A DNA stretch of 64,000 nt from Lindgomyces ingoldianus (taxonomy: Eukaryota > Ascomycota > Dothideomycetes > Pleosporales > Lindgomycetaceae). A program made the translations under genes and the position numbers. This document shows positions 34,211-45,594 of the stretch, piece by piece (position 1 is the first letter of the stretch; every line of letters starts with the position of its first letter). The notes beneath the pieces are model-generated. The model worked only from the letters and a program-made list of their open reading frames with translations, ran no database searches and had not been told where the DNA came from. The stretch lies in NCBI RefSeq assembly GCF_010093535.1, contig NW_022985238.1:54141-118140 (forward strand). The letters run 5' to 3'.

Positions 34211-35762
34211 TCAGGCGGTATCTCCTGGTCGAACACTGCGTCCAGTTGCCGTTGCAGTGCTCGGCTGGTCATTATTCCACGAGAGGTAAGTGTGATCGCC
34301 AAGTTTCCTTGAGGTAATGTTAGCTAGATAATTATTAGTCTAACCCCAACTGTGAGCTTACCTTGGCTTGATGAGATGGGCAGCAGTGAAGATAGCACCG
34401 AGCAAAATGCAGAGACCGCCTACGACAACATACGCGATACCTAGGAAAGGGTTTTTGCCACCCATGACGGTGCGCGTTGAGATCAGGATGGACTTTTTTC
34501 CACCGTACTTGTGAACGGGGAACCCTGGGTTAGAATTAGTAATCAAGTCCCTGCATTATCTCACTTGTGTTGCTTACTGTCCCAAATCCGGAGCCGATAA
34601 GTGCCCGCCTTCAAGGTGTCCTTGTCGTTTCGCATGGCCAATTTACTGAAGGTTGGGAGACCTGCCGTCCTCATCCAGACCTGGAAAGCCTCCCAAGTGT
34701 GGAGGTTGGGAAGCTCTTCAAGATCGTCATAGCCGTTATCCGGATACTGGTCTCTCCAATTTGGCGGGGGGACCACATCCTTTGGCTTGTACTTAGACTT
34801 CTTATACAAATCCGCCTCACTATCCCATGCTATACCGCTTGTTGACATAGTGTAGGGCTCGGCATTGGGCATATTTAGTTGGTTCTTGTCGAATGAATCG
34901 TTGAACATGGAATTGGCGATGAGGCCACAGGGATAGTATGGCCTTCCGTCCGGAGCTGTGTCGAGAGGGTCGCAGTCTCCTGACCGAATAGAGCCCGCGG
35001 ACTCCGCATTACCTTTCAGCTGGTTTGTATCCAAAGACTTGACATATCGGCGATGGTTCTGGTAGAAGTTCGTCAAGCGATAGTAGAACAATACAGGAGC
35101 CTTGACGTCATTAGGGATGGTGAATTCCAAGATACAGAGGGTAGTGTTGGGGTTTTTCTTTCCAGAGGGCCACTCGAAGGTGTCGTTGGCGTAGCCCCAC
35201 TTTGGCTTCACGTTCATCGGCGACTTGAAAGAGCTTGTTACCCGGTCACCTGGTATCTCACTGAGTGTACTTTGCACATCCGGGTTGAAGTCCGCCTCGG
35301 TAATAGGGGCCGTGGTGTTGCAGTTTGTGTAATCGATAGAGAGCTCCTGAACCTATTGGACACAATGTCAGGACCATTAATCACGAAGCAACGGCCTCTA
35401 CATGAGACCTACCTGCGAACTCGCGTATAATAACAGGCCTCCGATAGGGGCGAATATGATGCCGACAATGAAGAAGAGAGGAAGGACGGTCTTCGGGGTA
35501 AGGATGGGTCTGGCGCCTCGCAGTTAGCCAAGGCTCTCTATCGCGATAGTTCCAACGACTGCACAAGTACATACTGCCATGCTTTTAATCGCTGCTGCCG
35601 GAAAGCAGTATCTAGTCGTCAATTAGCATAACAGGTCGTGATCCGGAATCAAGCGCGGTGCCGCTCACTTGCGGGCCTCCTGCTCTTTGTCTTCTTCGCC
35701 TGCTCCTGACGCGGGTCCTGGCTCGATATCGAATCGCTGTGCTCGACTTGTGTTTGCGACAT
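34211..35762 (-). CDS. CDC50/LEM3 family flippase subunit
   Basis: Beta subunit of P4-ATPase phospholipid flippases, needed for their ER exit and activity. Six exons join in frame: 35669-35762, 35575-35611, 35413-35509, 34578-35352, 34362-34524 and 34211-34307, giving 420 residues. Hallmarks: [20 protein letters not shown] then [11 protein letters not shown] before TM1 ([19 protein letters not shown]). The ectodomain contains [19 protein letters not shown] and [12 protein letters not shown]. The exit from the ectodomain is [18 protein letters not shown], followed by TM2 ([20 protein letters not shown]) and the C-terminal [13 protein letters not shown]. The last exon is short and its acceptor is not the nearest AG; an acceptor six codons upstream would end the protein at once. 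Which of Cdc50, Lem3/Ros3 or Crf1 it corresponds to cannot be told from sequence alone. Confidence 0.95.
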
Positions 35763-36618
35763 ATTGTATAGTCCGCGGGATTCCGCGGCTCCGGATATGC
35801 GAGAAGAAGGTGCAGTCGAAGGTCGAGTTGATGATGGTCGCGGTGGAGGAGGTAACGTTTGGGCTTGGCCAGGGTCTCAGCCTCGTCCAATTTTAGGACG
35901 CTGACATGCTCACCGAAACTACGCCACGCCTTCATCCCCGGCTCTCGAATCTGTGAAACTCATCGCCACAGTTGTGAAAGAAGCCGTCTTTACACAGTCT
36001 TTATTCACTCTGCTTTTCGCATGATGGATGAGCTGGGACTGAGACATTCACAAGAGCATTCGGTGCTATTGTCGAAGAAGTCTATTGCCAGTGAATTCGA
36101 ATAAATTCGAGTCGCGCCCGTGGCAGCAATGCTCTATTGTTCAAAGACTACCTATATCATCTAGACCCAAGTGCTCTGCAACGAGAGTCGGGAAATGCAA
36201 TGATCCTATTGATCTGCCAGGTATGAAAACATCAAATCGTGGGCATAGGGGGTATCAGCAGGTATGGTGCAGACAAAAGAAAGAGAGAAAAAAAAAAAGA
36301 GGGGATAACCGAACGCCGGCATCAACGAGTACAAGGGCTTGGACAGTCTTTGCTCATGCCCATCAAATTCCCATACCCAATAAAAAAGAAACGCCATTCA
36401 TGAATCGTCCTTGTGAGTGGGGAAAGTGTTCCATCCCCGATGCCGTGGTATCAATCTGAGCCGAAAAGAGAAAGCCAGTTACACCGTCCATGATCACGTG
36501 TTAATGCTACTGGTTTCCGGGACAAACACAAGAGAAAGACTGCGGAAAAAGTCTCAGAATATGACATTGCGAAGATTGGAGAGAGCGTGTGGGGTCGACA
36601 GCGAGACAGGAGTCGGAC
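35763..36618. other. Intergenic upstream of CDC50-family gene
   Basis: Promoter of the flippase-subunit gene and 3' flank of the SWIRM gene. A purine-rich run near 36280-36300 is the only feature seen. Confidence 0.5.
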
Positions 36619-37827
36619 TTAGACGTAATTACGGAAGAACTCTGGCTTGAACCAGCCGACCTTTTCGTAGGCTTGCCACAGCTTGCTAGCCTTGTTGACG
36701 TCGATCTTGCAGGCTTGCTGGGCGTCGGTCTTGCGGAACTCCTTGCCGATTCGAAGAGCTTCGATGCGAGCCTGGAAGATTCGCCGCTTACTGCACAGGT
36801 AGGTAGCGCATGTAAGACGGAGGGTGGAGGCGAGATTGAGTTCAGCCTCGTGCAGTAGGTGTCGGTCAGGGTCATTGGAGAGGTCGAGCACCTGGCCTTT
36901 CCAGTCGGCCTTCAGCACCTTGCTGTTACCCTTGGGCAGGGTGTCGATGGGCGGCGAAAAGTCGGGCAGAGAGTTGTAGTCAGTGTCATCGCGATTGGTG
37001 GCCGGCCTCGGGGCTTTCGGCGACACCGACAATGGAAAGTGGTCGAAGGAATCGTAGACGCGGCTCACAGGAGTCCTCTTCGGGGCACGAGGAGCGCGGG
37101 GAAGTCGTGGGAGCGCCACCTTCTGCTTTCGGGATGCCGACGATGGAGCAGGCGCCAACTTCTTCAGGGCAGGTCGCTTCTGAACACCACTCGGTCGACC
37201 GTATCGCTGGTCGAACTCGCGCTCCTGGAGATACCACGCGCGTGGATTCTTGTTGTACGACTGGAAGACGGTCGAGACGAAGCTGACGGCCAGTTCGTAG
37301 TCCTCGCGGGCGGGCTTGCTGGGCAGACTGGCAAATTCGGGCGATTTCATATGCTGAGCGATGACACTTTGTGCGACAGGGTCGGCGTGCTCAGGGGGAA
37401 AGAGGGGCTCGTCGGGCGCAATTGGGTTCGTCGAGTCGATCGGGACGAAGAGTTGCGGGTCGCGCATTCCGCCGTCGTCTGAACAATCCATGTTTTCCTT
37501 CTGCGATTGTGTGTCGAATGGCGAAATTGGGGGCGAGGCGTACGCTTCACGGCTTAAAGAGGGTGTTGCCTGGAATGGCGCAAGGTGCTCGCCCATCGTT
37601 GGGTTGGGCTGTTCCGAGTTGAATGACGAGAAGGGCGTGCCAGAGATTGAGGAGCGAATTGTTGAGCTAAACGATTCTGAGCGCTTCATTTCCGGGGGAG
37701 AGAGGAGCGAGGAGACGGTGAGACGGTTGCTCGGGGGGGTCTTATAAGGCTGGCTTGCCATTGTCTGAGGCGTAGGCTGTTTGCTCGAGCAGGTCGTGGC
37801 CGCGCGCGGTGATTTTAGGTATTCCAC
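36619..37827 (-). CDS. SWIRM-domain protein (Fun19/Laf1-like)
   Basis: Single exon, up to 402 residues. The C-terminal 70-80 residues form a SWIRM domain: LHEAELNLASTLRLTCATYL, then SKRRIFQARIEALRIGKEF and TDAQQACKIDVNKASKLWQA, ending EKVGWFKPEFFRNYV. SWIRM is a helical DNA/histone-binding domain of chromatin proteins. A short SWIRM at the end of a disordered protein is the design of budding yeast Fun19/YOR338W and fission yeast Laf1/Laf2, the latter linked to the Clr6 histone deacetylase complex. Upstream lies REDYELAVSFVSTVFQSY and a predicted disordered region with basic runs. Two starts are possible: 37827, or the in-frame Met at 37761 (MASQPYKTPP). The second looks more like a family start. 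Role in transcription is inferred. Confidence 0.85.
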   Translation of the reverse strand: MEYLKSPRAATTCSSKQPTPQTMASQPYKTPPSNRLTVSSLLSPPEMKRSESFSSTIRSSISGTPFSSFNSEQPNPTMGEHLAPFQATPSLSREAYASPPISPFDTQSQKENMDCSDDGGMRDPQLFVPIDSTNPIAPDEPLFPPEHADPVAQSVIAQHMKSPEFASLPSKPAREDYELAVSFVSTVFQSYNKNPRAWYLQEREFDQRYGRPSGVQKRPALKKLAPAPSSASRKQKVALPRLPRAPRAPKRTPVSRVYDSFDHFPLSVSPKAPRPATNRDDTDYNSLPDFSPPIDTLPKGNSKVLKADWKGQVLDLSNDPDRHLLHEAELNLASTLRLTCATYLCSKRRIFQARIEALRIGKEFRKTDAQQACKIDVNKASKLWQAYEKVGWFKPEFFRNYV

Positions 37828-40800
37828 CAGGCAGCAGTGTCGATGTTTGTTTAATGGCGAACAATGGACGGGTGTGTGAAGGGTGACGAGAGTTTGCGAG
37901 AAGTGTGGCGAGGCGAACCGCTGTTATATCTTCTGGGGCTTGTCAGGGCGTGACCAAGGGGAACGTGACCGTGGAACACGGCGGAATTGTACCAATTGCC
38001 GGACGAATGCTTACACCATCCAAGGGCAATGGTGAATTAGTAAATGGGCGACTAGCAGGCTGGAATTGGCAACGGAGATAGGGAGTGCGAGTGGTACGGC
38101 GGGCAAACCTCCCGCAAGAGATGGGGGTGGGTGCGCTTAAAAGGGAGCGGGTGCGCAGGTGGGCGGCGGTGTTTCAAAGAGCATTCAGGCAGGGTGCACG
38201 CAAAGAATGACAAGGAAAGGCAGATGACTGTTGCTGAAACCATGTGCCTCGACCGGCCGGACAAAGAATCGCTGCAGGGAGGGGGTGTGGACAGGCGCGA
38301 CGCTCACATCCTTCTCCAGGCATCCTCAATATCTGACGCGCCTCCACGGCCGGCTGAGGGCTGACGAATTGGGGTGGCCAAGAAATGAATGGAAAGCCAG
38401 GGAAGAAAGGTTCCGACCGGAGGCAGCCAATGGGAGCCCAGGCAGCAAGGCGACGAGAGGGCACGCTGGCTGTGGAGTGGGTGCGTGTGTGAGTCAACCT
38501 GTTTGGGCTGAGGGTTGTGGTCGACTGTTTGCAACACTCTAGGGGCTGCGAAAAGGGCTAGGCGCCATCCCATTCACCGGCACGCTACTTGCATTACCCG
38601 ATCCAGCATCTCCGTGAGGTGCACCCTCATATCGCTGTCCACGACGCTCCATCGCGCATTTGCGGCCTCAATTGCTGCCAATTCACGGTAGCGACTTCTG
38701 CAATTGCTGTCGCAGTGCAATTGGGCACCTAACAACCCCGGAAACTGGCCAACACGTGTCACGGCGATGCCTGATGGCTACCTACCGGCATTTCGTACGT
38801 GCCTTGTCACTATTCACTAGGCCATTGATCTTTGCTACTGTTTGTTCGCCAGGCGAGCCTGGCCGTCACGCCCGCTACACCAGTTCGAAGCAGCCTGACC
38901 GCTGCGGAGGCGACCTCATGGTTCCACATGGCTCCACGTCCCTCCCAGCAATTGATCTATCATGGCCCTAGGATTGCAGCCGGTCTCCCTGCCCACGCCC
39001 GCGCCCAATTGCTGCTGCCTTGTTTGTCGTGGGGCTCCCTTTTTCCATGGACGTCGGCGGACATTGGCGGATATGACAATATGACAATTACGGAGTTCTC
39101 GCTCTGATATCTGAATTTCTGCTGAACAATTGGGATTAAACCCGAAATAGCCGCCATCTCACAACACGAACGGGTCCTTCATTTGCCCAACGAGATGGTG
39201 GTCTTGTGATACATGATCTCTCAACGTCGGTTGTGGTCATGGCACCAGCCACGCGGCTGCCATTGGCGCCGAACCTTGACTTCAGGGCGAGTAAAACATG
39301 TCTTGCAGCGGGCGTCGACGTGCCAGACGCTGCCTGCATCGCAATTCCTTCCCCCGAGCCCATTGAGGGCAGATGACAGCCCTCGTCCCAATTGGTGCAT
39401 TGTCCTGTGAGCAGTCGCGTCGCATGTGAAAGTCGACACCCATCCTACCTCGCTCAGCTGCCAGCGTGCCAGAGACAGTGTGCCCCCTCCCCCACGACAG
39501 TCTGGTCTGACAGGCTGGCGATTCATGCACTGACCAAAAGGAGCAGCTGAGGAACTCACGAGATTGAGCCGTCACACCATCTTGTGGTGATGGAGGGTCA
39601 TGCTGACTGTGGTATTCCTTATCGATTGTCGCTTTATCGATTACATACCGCGTTCCGAATCTTAGAATCTGTGGGGTTGGAAATCGCCCGTGTGTCTATT
39701 TTTGAGGCGGTCACGGCGCCTACATCGCCTTGCAATGCCGCGACGTACCGACACTCCGCATTCACATCTCTGCGCGTTCCCCTCAGCAATTCTTCCGTTG
39801 AATATGCTAATGCACCATGGCGTCGCGTGTACACTTTCCGGTCGCTCCAGCGGTGAGTGCAGCGGCCAGACTGATGGCGCCGGATGCCTCCGATCTCTGC
39901 AGACAGCGATCGACGATGTAATAGGAGCCTGCTGATGGCATCCCCGACTGAAGAGTCCGCCAATATACACACTGGTAATCTAGACCTGAGGCCCATGATC
40001 GCATGCGAATCCGCAGCCATCCACGAGCATTGGAAGCAATATCATGCCGTACTCTCACACCTCATCATGAGAGCGCCACCCTTGAGATTTCGTTTGGACG
40101 AACGGACCCCAAGCATGCGCGACACCTCTGCACGTCGCGATCGACGTTTCCCGGGCCGCACCTGATTGACTGCCCGATAGGCCAATGCCGGCATCCTGCG
40201 GGCTCGCTCGTTTGCTGCCCTGACTTTACTCGCAGGGCGTGACATGCTGGCGGAGAGGTCTGGGAGTCCCTGCAGTTGCCACGCTTCCAGCCTGTCGTCC
40301 AACATCGTCTGCTGCATGACCTTGTTTCGAGACTCTGACAAAGTAATATGAGGTGGTCCTTTCATATTCGTGCAACAGCACTGAGCAACCACGTCGTCAA
40401 TGGCGTCTGGTCCAACCGCGACAGACAGGCGCGTCCTGGTATTATCATGCCACATAACTTGGCCCCAATGCCCCTATTTTGTTCTGCTCGCCAAACCAGA
40501 AATAGAAGGGCTGCAATCCGGTTGAGAGTGAGGCAAGGCAGACAGATGGCGGCCATTCGTCTCGGTGACCAGAATATGCAGCTTCATATGAGCAATTGAG
40601 AACAGATCCGGATCTGGACATGCAATTGGTCAATGGAGGCACAGCATCGAGTTGGTCATGAGAGGGATGACGAAAGGGGAGGAGCAATTGGAGACGTCTC
40701 GAGACTCGGCCCCGACACGAAGGGGATGCAGCGCACGTCATGTAAATGCTTACAGTACGTCTCTTTCGTCGTGATGACATGGTTGCGCATCGTCCCGGGG

Positions 40801-41053
40801 CGCAGTTCTCACAATGGACGTGTCGTCGTTGGCGTTGACTCATCGTCACTCCCCATGAAATGTCGATAGATCTTCGATCGGATCACGTGCCGACGATGGC
40901 CGTCAGTGCACAAATCGCTAGCTTTGCGTTCCCCGCAGCTTCAAATTTCCATCACAACTTTATTCTAACCGCTTCTTGTACTTCTCCTGCGACACGACGT
41001 TGAGTGATCATCGCCACCCAATACCACAGCATGTCACCGCCGCAGCTCCAGAG
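37828..41053. promoter_or_regulatory. Long divergent intergenic region with CAATTG cluster
   Basis: 3.2 kb separate the minus-strand SWIRM gene from the plus-strand SWIM gene. Open frames are numerous but overlap on all frames and have no family features. The hexamer CAATTG occurs at 37993, 38669, 38701, 38718, 38949, 39006, 39127, 39389, 40593, 40623 and 40685, far above what the neighbouring sequence shows. It is palindromic, so strand is undefined. No function is known to me; a repeated transcription-factor site is one reading, an old noncoding element another. Confidence 0.4.
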
Positions 41054-42082
41054 ATGTCGGCGCCCTCCCTTCCCTCCTCTCGTGCGTTCATAACCACTTT
41101 GCTCAACTCCCTGCCTGCGCTTCCGCCGCTCTCCGCATCCGCCACCAACACAGCCGCTCCAACTAATCCTCTTAACTCCGTGCCTGAATCTGCAAGGAAA
41201 CAGCTTCTGACCCTTCATGTTTTGTTTCCAAATGAACTCCTTCCTGCCCTTGACCTCCTCGACCGGCGTCTCGTTACGCGATTCCTCATCCGCGGAAAGC
41301 CGATGGGAGTAGGGACCGGGGACACGAAAGGAACAATGGCTGCGGGCAAAGACGCAGAAGGGAAGAGCGTATTACGTGGTGGACAAGGCGATGTGGCGCG
41401 GTCGACAAGTGATGCTATGGCGGAGGTGGAAGTGGAGGCGGATGAGACACTGGCACCCCACTCCCACAATCTCTACGCCGCAATGCGTGCCACCGGGCAG
41501 ATGGAAAACAATCCTGATATGGAAATGCTGGATTCTTCATCTCCATCTTCAGCTACGTTGGCCCATGCAGAGGATGGGGTGCATGTTCCTCGGATTCTTG
41601 AACAGGATGCGGATGCGGCACTGCCAAAGGACACAAACGCAGGGGCACGGGAAGTTGTAGTCGACACGGTTTACTACGTCCGCTCAGCCCAGCAAAAGTC
41701 CTCGCGATATAGCTCTTCCTACGATAGTACAACTTCATATGAAGTCCGTCTAACCGCATGGAATTGTTCCTGTCCCGCCTTCGCATTCGCTGCATTTCCT
41801 TCGCTGCATCCAGAGCCTCCTATCCCGCAGGCAAATGCTGGAGAGCCCCAGCCACGGCACACAGATCTGGATTTAAGAGTGAGCCATGACAAGCTGCGGA
41901 AGGAGGATGAAGACCAATGGAGCTCTGGTGGGCTGAGCTTAGGAGACGGTATGCCACCTGTGTGCAAGCACCTGCTTGCATGTGTCCTGGTGGAGCGATG
42001 TAGCCTTTTCAGCAGCTTTGTGGAGAATAAGGATGTCGGTGTGGAAGAGGCGGCTGGTTGGGCTGCTGGGTGGGGAGATTGA
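41054..42082 (+). CDS. SWIM zinc-finger protein, Sws1/Shu2-like
   Basis: 342 residues in one exon; translation starts at MSAPSLPSS, the first ATG in the frame. The N-terminal third has a helical block, ARKQLLTLHVLFPNELLPAL then DLLDRRLVTRFLIRG. The C-terminal part holds a SWIM zinc finger: Cys238-x-Cys240 (WNCSCPAFAFAAFP) and Cys304-x-His306 followed by Ala309 (CKHLLACVLVE), i.e. CxC...CxHxxA. That pattern is the signature of Sws1/Shu2 proteins, which form Shu-type complexes with Rad51 paralogues and promote homologous recombination. The loop between the metal-binding pairs is about 63 residues, longer than in common SWIM fingers, and is rich in Pro, Asp and Glu. The middle (120-220) is low-complexity. 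Assignment to Sws1 is an inference from motif and layout. Confidence 0.7.
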   Translation: MSAPSLPSSRAFITTLLNSLPALPPLSASATNTAAPTNPLNSVPESARKQLLTLHVLFPNELLPALDLLDRRLVTRFLIRGKPMGVGTGDTKGTMAAGKDAEGKSVLRGGQGDVARSTSDAMAEVEVEADETLAPHSHNLYAAMRATGQMENNPDMEMLDSSSPSSATLAHAEDGVHVPRILEQDADAALPKDTNAGAREVVVDTVYYVRSAQQKSSRYSSSYDSTTSYEVRLTAWNCSCPAFAFAAFPSLHPEPPIPQANAGEPQPRHTDLDLRVSHDKLRKEDEDQWSSGGLSLGDGMPPVCKHLLACVLVERCSLFSSFVENKDVGVEEAAGWAAGWGD

Positions 42083-43611
42083 GATGCGTCAGAAGGAGAG
42101 AGAGGATTGAGTTTTGATACCCGGGCTTGATGTGGAGAGGGATGGCCTTACGAAGTTATGATGTGATGTGATATGATAATGAAGACACGGCTTGCTACGG
42201 CTTGAACATTTACGGGGTGTGCGGCACTCCGCTGGGCGACTAAAGATCCGTAGGCTATCACATGTTCTCTGAGGCGTAAAGGTATGTGCCGCGATAGTTT
42301 TAACGCAGCACAGCACAGAAACATACATCCTATTACCCGCCGCTGACACCTCATCCATTGAAGAAGTCATTGCCGTCATTCTACAACCGTAGTAAACCCA
42401 GTTCCGGCCCGGTTCTTTCGCTCTAATACGAATCTGGACGTCAAGACGTAACTAATCTAAATACTCCTTTTGCGTTTAGACGTAGTAATGCCTACATCTA
42501 GCCATACATTCCCTCCGATTTTTGCCTCTACTTTACTTGTAGGCCAGCAAGCTGTCTGGAGCTAGGAATTAGCACCATTCTCAAATTGCAATATGAGGGA
42601 ATATCGAAACTTGTTTTCATAAACGACCCACAATCGTGCTCGCCAGTCACCTCAAGACGGTATGCCATTGGAACGCTCTTCGCTAGTTTAAGGCGCTGTA
42701 GGTCTGCTCTTAGCGTTAAATGCTGCCAAGAGATTTTCAGGGATACGTTAAGAAGATGTCCAAGAATGTTGCAATCTCTTGGCGTGAGGTTGCACGGAAA
42801 GATTTTGTAAGACGATGGCAAAGACGACGTCTAATGTAATCTTTTTGGCATCAGACTTTGCGAAATGATTTCTAAGAGGACGTCTAAGGAGATATAATCC
42901 TCTGACGCCACGTTCCACGGATGAATTTTGAGTCTAAGAGGACGTTTCAAGAGGATACAGTCATTTGGCGCTAGATCCCGCTAAAATGACTTCAAGGTTC
43001 CAAGAGGGTGTTCATGAAGATGTCGAAGTTAACTAAATCCTTTCAGCGTCGGGCTCAGCTACATATTTTTTTGGAGTCTATGAGGATGTTCGCGGGAACG
43101 CTCAACAGTTTTGCAAAGTCAGTCGGCTCGCGATCACCGGAAGTATAATTGTATGATCTTCTATTCAGGCACAGATCTTGATATTAAGGAGTAGTAATAC
43201 GAAGAGCTTGAGGAATAGGGGTAGGATAGTGCAGGTAGAGGTAGGGCTATGAACTAGGTGAGGCTGAAGCAGGGGCGAGAGCACTCGTGACAGTAACAGA
43301 TAGAGAGTTGTGTAGATCAGGTCTGTCGTAATACATACCTAGACTATCGTCGACTGCGCGCATCTAACCTAGGACAAAGTCTTCGATCCGATATTTCTTG
43401 TCATGTTAAATCTATCCATTCATGCTAATATGATAGCCATTATGCAGCCGCCTTCTGCAGTGCAGTGCAGTGTAGAACGGGGCGGGGGATCCATTCTCCT
43501 CTCCTGAACCAAAAAGTGTGATGCCATATCATACACTTCAGTGCATCTTCCAACCCCAACCCCACGCGCATCGCCCACCAGACCCGCAATCTCCCCATTC
43601 CAGCCCCCCGT
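42083..43611. other. Convergent intergenic with tandem repeat
   Basis: 3' flanks of the SWIM gene (+) and of RPN8 (-). It contains the diverged tandem repeat listed at 42750-43095, otherwise no coding signal. Confidence 0.5.
42750..43095. repeat. Diverged tandem repeat, period about 53-79 bases
   Basis: Copies begin with an AAGAGGACGTC-like core: AAGAAGATGTC at 42750, AAGACGACGTC at 42821, AAGAGGACGTC at 42874, AAGAGGACGTT at 42936, AAGAGGGTGTT at 43002 and a last partial copy near 43080. A second shared piece, like TAATCCTCTGACGCC or AATCTCTTGGCGTGA, follows about 25 bases on. Spacing varies from 53 to 79 bases. Copies are too divergent for recent amplification. Confidence 0.65.
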
Positions 43612-44897
43612 CTATCCTTTCTTCTTCTCCCCTTCCTTCCCCTTCTCCTTATCCCCCTCCTTAGTCTCTCCATTCGTACCATTCGCCTTCTTATCTTTCT
43701 CGCCATCCTTAGCCTCCTCCTTCTTCGCTTCTTTTTCCTCCGCCTGCTGTCTATTCTGAATTTTATTCTCAATGAGATCGTGGAACGCAGTGATAGCACG
43801 GATCAAACTCGACAAGTAAATCGCCATCAGCTGATCATTAGTCTTAATACTCATCGCCCTCGCCAACTCAGAATTATCTAGTGCACCCGCCGCCCCGGCC
43901 GCAGGTCCCACGCCATTCATTGCGCCGCCCACAGGCGTGGGTTTGGGGGTCGAGAGGTTGGGGAGGAGGTTGAAGACGTCTTGAAGGTTGCCCAGGATAG
44001 CGTGGTTGACGGGGAGGTCGCCGTCGAGGACTTTTTGGAGGTATTGGCCGATGTCGCGGAGGCGGAGATGCAGGCCCTGCAGGGATTGGAGTTGCGAGGT
44101 TATGCGCGTGGATAGGGTTCCGACGGCGACGTCGCGGATGTCTCGGAGGAGGTGTTCGACACCGATTTCTTCTGCTTCTTCTGCTTCGATTATTGAGGGT
44201 GTGTGGACAAAAGTTTTGGAGGTTGTTGTGCCATCCTAGAATCAAATACCGTTAGCCCAAAATTATTATAAAATGTAGTTCACCGTCTAATGCATTCATG
44301 TGAAGTCTCGTTTGGGAAAGCCGAGCGGCAGAAAATGCAAATCTTACATCCTTGATCTCCTCCACCGCAAAATATGCATCTGTCGGCACCCCCACCTCTT
44401 TCGGCTGCACATCGATGATGACTAGCAGTGGATTCGGCGTGTACCTCTTGAACAGCTCATTGATCTCTAGATCGCTCGCTCGCAGCTTCGGACCCGTGTG
44501 ATACCACCCAATCAGCTTCTCCCTCGCATTCACTTTCTTGAACATATCGTTCATCGACTCGACATAGTTGTGATCCAGGAACCACACCGATGGGTCCTTC
44601 TCGTCTTCCTCGAAGGGTACTATATCGAGAAGTCAGTGCTGAGCAATGGGTTTGCCTTCCTTGAAGCTGATAGGGAATTGTTTCGGCGGCGAATGTGGGG
44701 AATAGGAGCGCACCCGCGAAGCTGTTTGATACTCTCACATTCTTGCCATCGTTCTGTCCGAGTAGCACGCCGACCACTCGTTTCCGTGTGCCTTTTGCTT
44801 GGCGGCCGTAGTGATCTGCTGCGGAGAGGAGGACAAGAGGTGCGACGGAGACATTGCGGGTGACGAGTGATAGTGTCTCGGCTGTTGTGGCTGGCAT
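43612..44897 (-). CDS. RPN8: 26S proteasome lid subunit Rpn8
   Basis: MPN-domain scaffold partner of the deubiquitinase Rpn11 in the proteasome lid. Three exons, 44714-44897, 44348-44619 and 43612-44235, join in frame to 359 residues. The MPN domain covers about 1-150: [40 protein letters not shown], then across the first junction [20 protein letters not shown]. The position of the JAMM zinc ligands reads [20 protein letters not shown], without the His-x-His of Rpn11, as expected of the inactive Rpn8/Mov34. The C-terminal helical region ([20 protein letters not shown]) follows, then a Lys/Glu-rich tail of about 45 residues ending KEGEKKKG. The start is fixed by [11 protein letters not shown] and family alignment. 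With RAD23 in the same window it gives two proteasome-route genes, but 40 kb apart. Confidence 0.95.
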
Positions 44898-45594
44898 GGT
44901 TGTGGTTTGCGATCAGAAGGGTCGGAGGAGAGGCGATGGGATATGTGGAGGAGGGAGGGGGTCTTTGTTGTTGGGTGGGGGATGGGTTGGGATTTGAGTT
45001 TTGGTGAGGCTCTTCTGTGATGTTCTCCGAAGCTTCGAAGCTGCGTATGTGGTCCGAGCTCTGGCCAGGCACGCGAGGTGTAGAACTAGCTAAACAGCAA
45101 TCTGATCTGTTAGACCTCTTGCTGGAGTTGGGGAGGGTGTCAAAAAGGATGCACGTTTCTACTCTAGATTACCCCTGTCATGTTCGGTGCTAGGTCTCAA
45201 GATGCAGTAAATAGAGTCCCAATAATAGCTTTCATTGTTTGGAGTTGGGATACCTGTGTGGAACGAGATTATGAGTTTGAATGAGAGAGCATTAGAATAT
45301 GTCTCCCTTTTAAACAAGCCTAGCCAACTTTGGGAAAGTCCAAAAGAAGGCACAGAGATGCAAATAAAAGACGTAAGACGTAAGAAAGCCAGATACGACA
45401 CCAGGGAATAGCAATTAGAGACCAAGCCAGTAGTCCCACAAACTGAAGTGGCCCGAAACATTCCCTACTGGCGCTTACAATGAAGTTTCGTGCTCACATC
45501 CCTCCCAATATCCAATGCATATTCTTACAACAGCGGAGCCACCCGTCCTCCAAAGTGCTCATCCCGAAACCTTCCATACTGACAAAAGAAAGTG
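44898..45594. other. Intergenic between RPN8 and PEX16
   Basis: Promoter of RPN8 and 3' flank of PEX16, both minus strand; no coding signal. Confidence 0.5.

Noticed and set aside
38052..40869. Dense overlapping open frames of 60-140 residues on all six frames
   Set aside because: Open because the DNA is not A+T-rich; none has family features and they exclude one another.
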